NCBI GenBank assembly: GCA_015179045.1
Contig: WHUZ01000088.1
Location: 176,369 to 240,368, forward strand
Origin: Kalaharituber pfeilii
Lineage: Eukaryota > Ascomycota > Pezizomycetes > Pezizales > Pezizaceae
DNA: 64,000 nucleotides
Direction of reading: 5' to 3'
In this document: positions 62,522 to 64,000 of the stretch, one piece after another
How positions within the stretch are numbered: the stretch's first letter is position 1
Layout: every line of letters starts with the position of its first letter
The notes under the pieces: generated by a model
Told to the model about the DNA's origin: nothing
Databases searched by the model: none
What the model saw: the letters and a program-made list of their open reading frames with translations, nothing else
Position numbers and translations under genes: made by a program

Positions 62522-64000
62522 CTGTCGCTTACCTAATAGTGACCGACCACCCATAGGTGACCGAATTGGGAATCCCTGCATCCACCTTCAAATTCATTAC
62601 TTATTACCAACGCCAACAAAACGGCAAAAATATAGGCGAAGTCATACTCAATACAACAAGCGCTGCGCTATCAGATGTGATATAGGGAAAAAAAAAATAC
62701 AAGATCTCATGAAATTTTCCAAAAATTAGACCAAAATAGTATAGAAAGACAACCCTCCTCAATATCTACCCCCTCAAAATTCGAATTCTCCATAAATCAA
62801 TACAGTCAATGCTGTATATAATTCTCAGATGGCATAAAAACATCTTACTACTCAATTAATCCTATACAATTAGTGAGCTTATAGACATAATGAAGATTTT
62901 GCATAGATACGTACTTCCATATAATTATATATTTCCAGCTGCCGAAGATGTTGTACAAATTTTCATCGTTCTCGTCCTCCCAATCCTCCTCAATTGATAT
63001 TTCCTCTACAGGGGGGCCTTGGGTGACATTAGCACTATTCTTTGTAACAGCTATAGCATTCTTACCTTCTGCATTCTCTGTTAACCCCCCTCCCCCGCTT
63101 TTGAGGACCCCTCTATTGGATCAGTAGCTGGAGCCTTTTTTTTGGGAGGCGTACAGGGCTTTTTTGGGATAGGGAGTCCTGCTGCGAGTGCTGCATCTCG
63201 TGCCTGCTTCCATTTAGCTTCTCGAGCTGCCTTTTCTGCATCCCGGACCTTTTTCTCTTGCCATCCTCCTTTTTTTAATCAACTTCTTCTGGCCCTCCTC
63301 AATCTCCTTGCGTGTTAAAACGCGCCCTTGACCTACTCGACATTTGCTTGGTACCTTGTTGATTTCTTTTCCACTTCTGAGCTGCATAAATTTTTCCCCT
63401 CGTGGCGAATCTCATGGAAGTATGCAACTTGCTGCATAGTCAGATCAATTCTCGTATTGTTGCACTACGTTGAGGAGTTAATGCGAATTGGTCGATTTGG
63501 CGAGCAAGATTACGCAGCTTCGTCGGTGGTGATAGTATAGTATTGGTAGGGGGAAGCTTCGAGGCAGGAGAAATGCAGGGATCATGGTATCTTGAAGCTG
63601 ATTGGTTGTAGGCGCAAATTTAACCTTTTTCGTCCTTGATGTCTCAGGCCCATTACCCACTGTAGCTGGTACTCCTCGCGCATTGTCAATATTGACTGGC
63701 CAGCATCCAGATTTATTCCATGCTTTCTTGATGATATCTATGGTATATACTTCCTTGCGAGCCTCGTACAAAATTTCCCAAAACGCCGGTCGTTTCAGTA
63801 CTTCGAAGGTATAATGACGTAGCCAGTACTGTAGATTGTGCCGATAGGCTCTCTGAAGCAAGCCAAAGCATCCCACATCAAGAGGTTGCATAAAGTGAGT
63901 GCTATGGGGTGGGAGGCAGATCATCTAGATATCATGATTGAGAGCAAATTCAACCGTCCGCCAATAGACATGAGAGCTATGCCCATCAACAATAAGAATT
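62522..64000 (-). mobile_element. Second pogo-type transposon, 3' half, runs off the window
   Basis: TA followed by CTGTCGCTTACCTAATAGTG (62522) is the terminal repeat, nearly the same as that of 2050-3885. Inside, on the minus strand, lies a pogo-type transposase. The other end lies beyond 64000. Confidence 0.8.
62950..64000 (-). pseudogene. Pogo-type transposase, partial, with stop and frameshift
   Basis: From the window edge the frame reads ILIVDGHSSHV (second catalytic Asp), then a TAG stop at about 63927, then MICLPPHSTHFMQPLDVGCF and FWEILYEARKEVYT, then WNKSGCWPVN, all matching the transposase at 22000-22500. The frame shifts near 63590 and continues as LRNLARQIDQFALTPQRSAT (about 63510-63450), with another stop, and ends in a Lys-rich region near 63200 and an acidic end near 62950. 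The N-terminal half is outside the window. This copy is inactive as read. Confidence 0.85.

Overview
The window looks like a repeat-rich intergenic region of a filamentous ascomycete (Pezizomycotina-type) nuclear genome. The evidence is short GT-AG introns with CTAAC-type branch sites, a replication factor C gene with a fungal-style N terminus, and a fungal set of mobile elements: a Ty3/Gypsy chromovirus, Tad1/I-like LINEs, pogo-type DNA transposons and a hAT element. I cannot name the species. Mobile DNA clearly dominates; four or five host genes or gene relics sit between the insertions.

Layout. 0-4 kb: unknown repeats, a miniature inverted-repeat element nested in a copy of itself (685-1877), and a 1.8-kb TA-flanked inverted-repeat element (2050-3885). 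4.9-5.5 kb: a three-exon gene for an 87-residue secreted protein. 5.8-12.7 kb: truncated LINE 3' ends in both orientations, and tandem repeats. 15.3-17.5 kb: a TA-flanked MITE abutted by a complete Gag-only retroposon. 17.8-19.8 kb: a fascin-like gene broken by three separate insertions. 20.9-23.7 kb: a pogo-type transposon with a frameshifted transposase. 26.8-29 kb: a decayed LINE on the minus strand. 30.7-32.2 kb: replication factor C subunit 3. 33.7-34.4 kb: a hypothetical gene. 35.4-42.7 kb: a chromovirus with one interrupting stop codon in pol; one LTR is split by a second Gag-only retroposon. 42.8-55 kb: a LINE pile-up (a 3'-truncated LINE, a 5'-truncated LINE nested in its leader, and a nearly full LINE). 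55-55.7 kb: relic of an NLR-type gene. 60.2-61.8 kb: an apparently intact five-exon gene for a 448-residue protein, preceded by seven 37-bp tandem repeats. From 62.5 kb: the end of a second pogo-type element, whose terminal repeat matches the 2050-3885 element.

How the parts relate. LINE-type 3' tails recur many times. Family A ends in a block with core CTCGCCATAGCCCATAGGGC; family B has core CCTGCCATGGCGAACAGCTG; family C has core GCCATAGGCTGGTAGCCTGT. Each is followed by a short A run. Many copies have 11-14 bp target-site duplications, so they were placed by target-primed reverse transcription. The same tails occur on RT/RNase H-bearing LINEs, on elements encoding only a Gag-like protein, and on tiny fragments of about 58-115 bp. 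This suggests a family of parasitic retroposons mobilised by the LINEs through their 3' tails. The Gag-only elements with conserved ORFs are the most unusual thing here.
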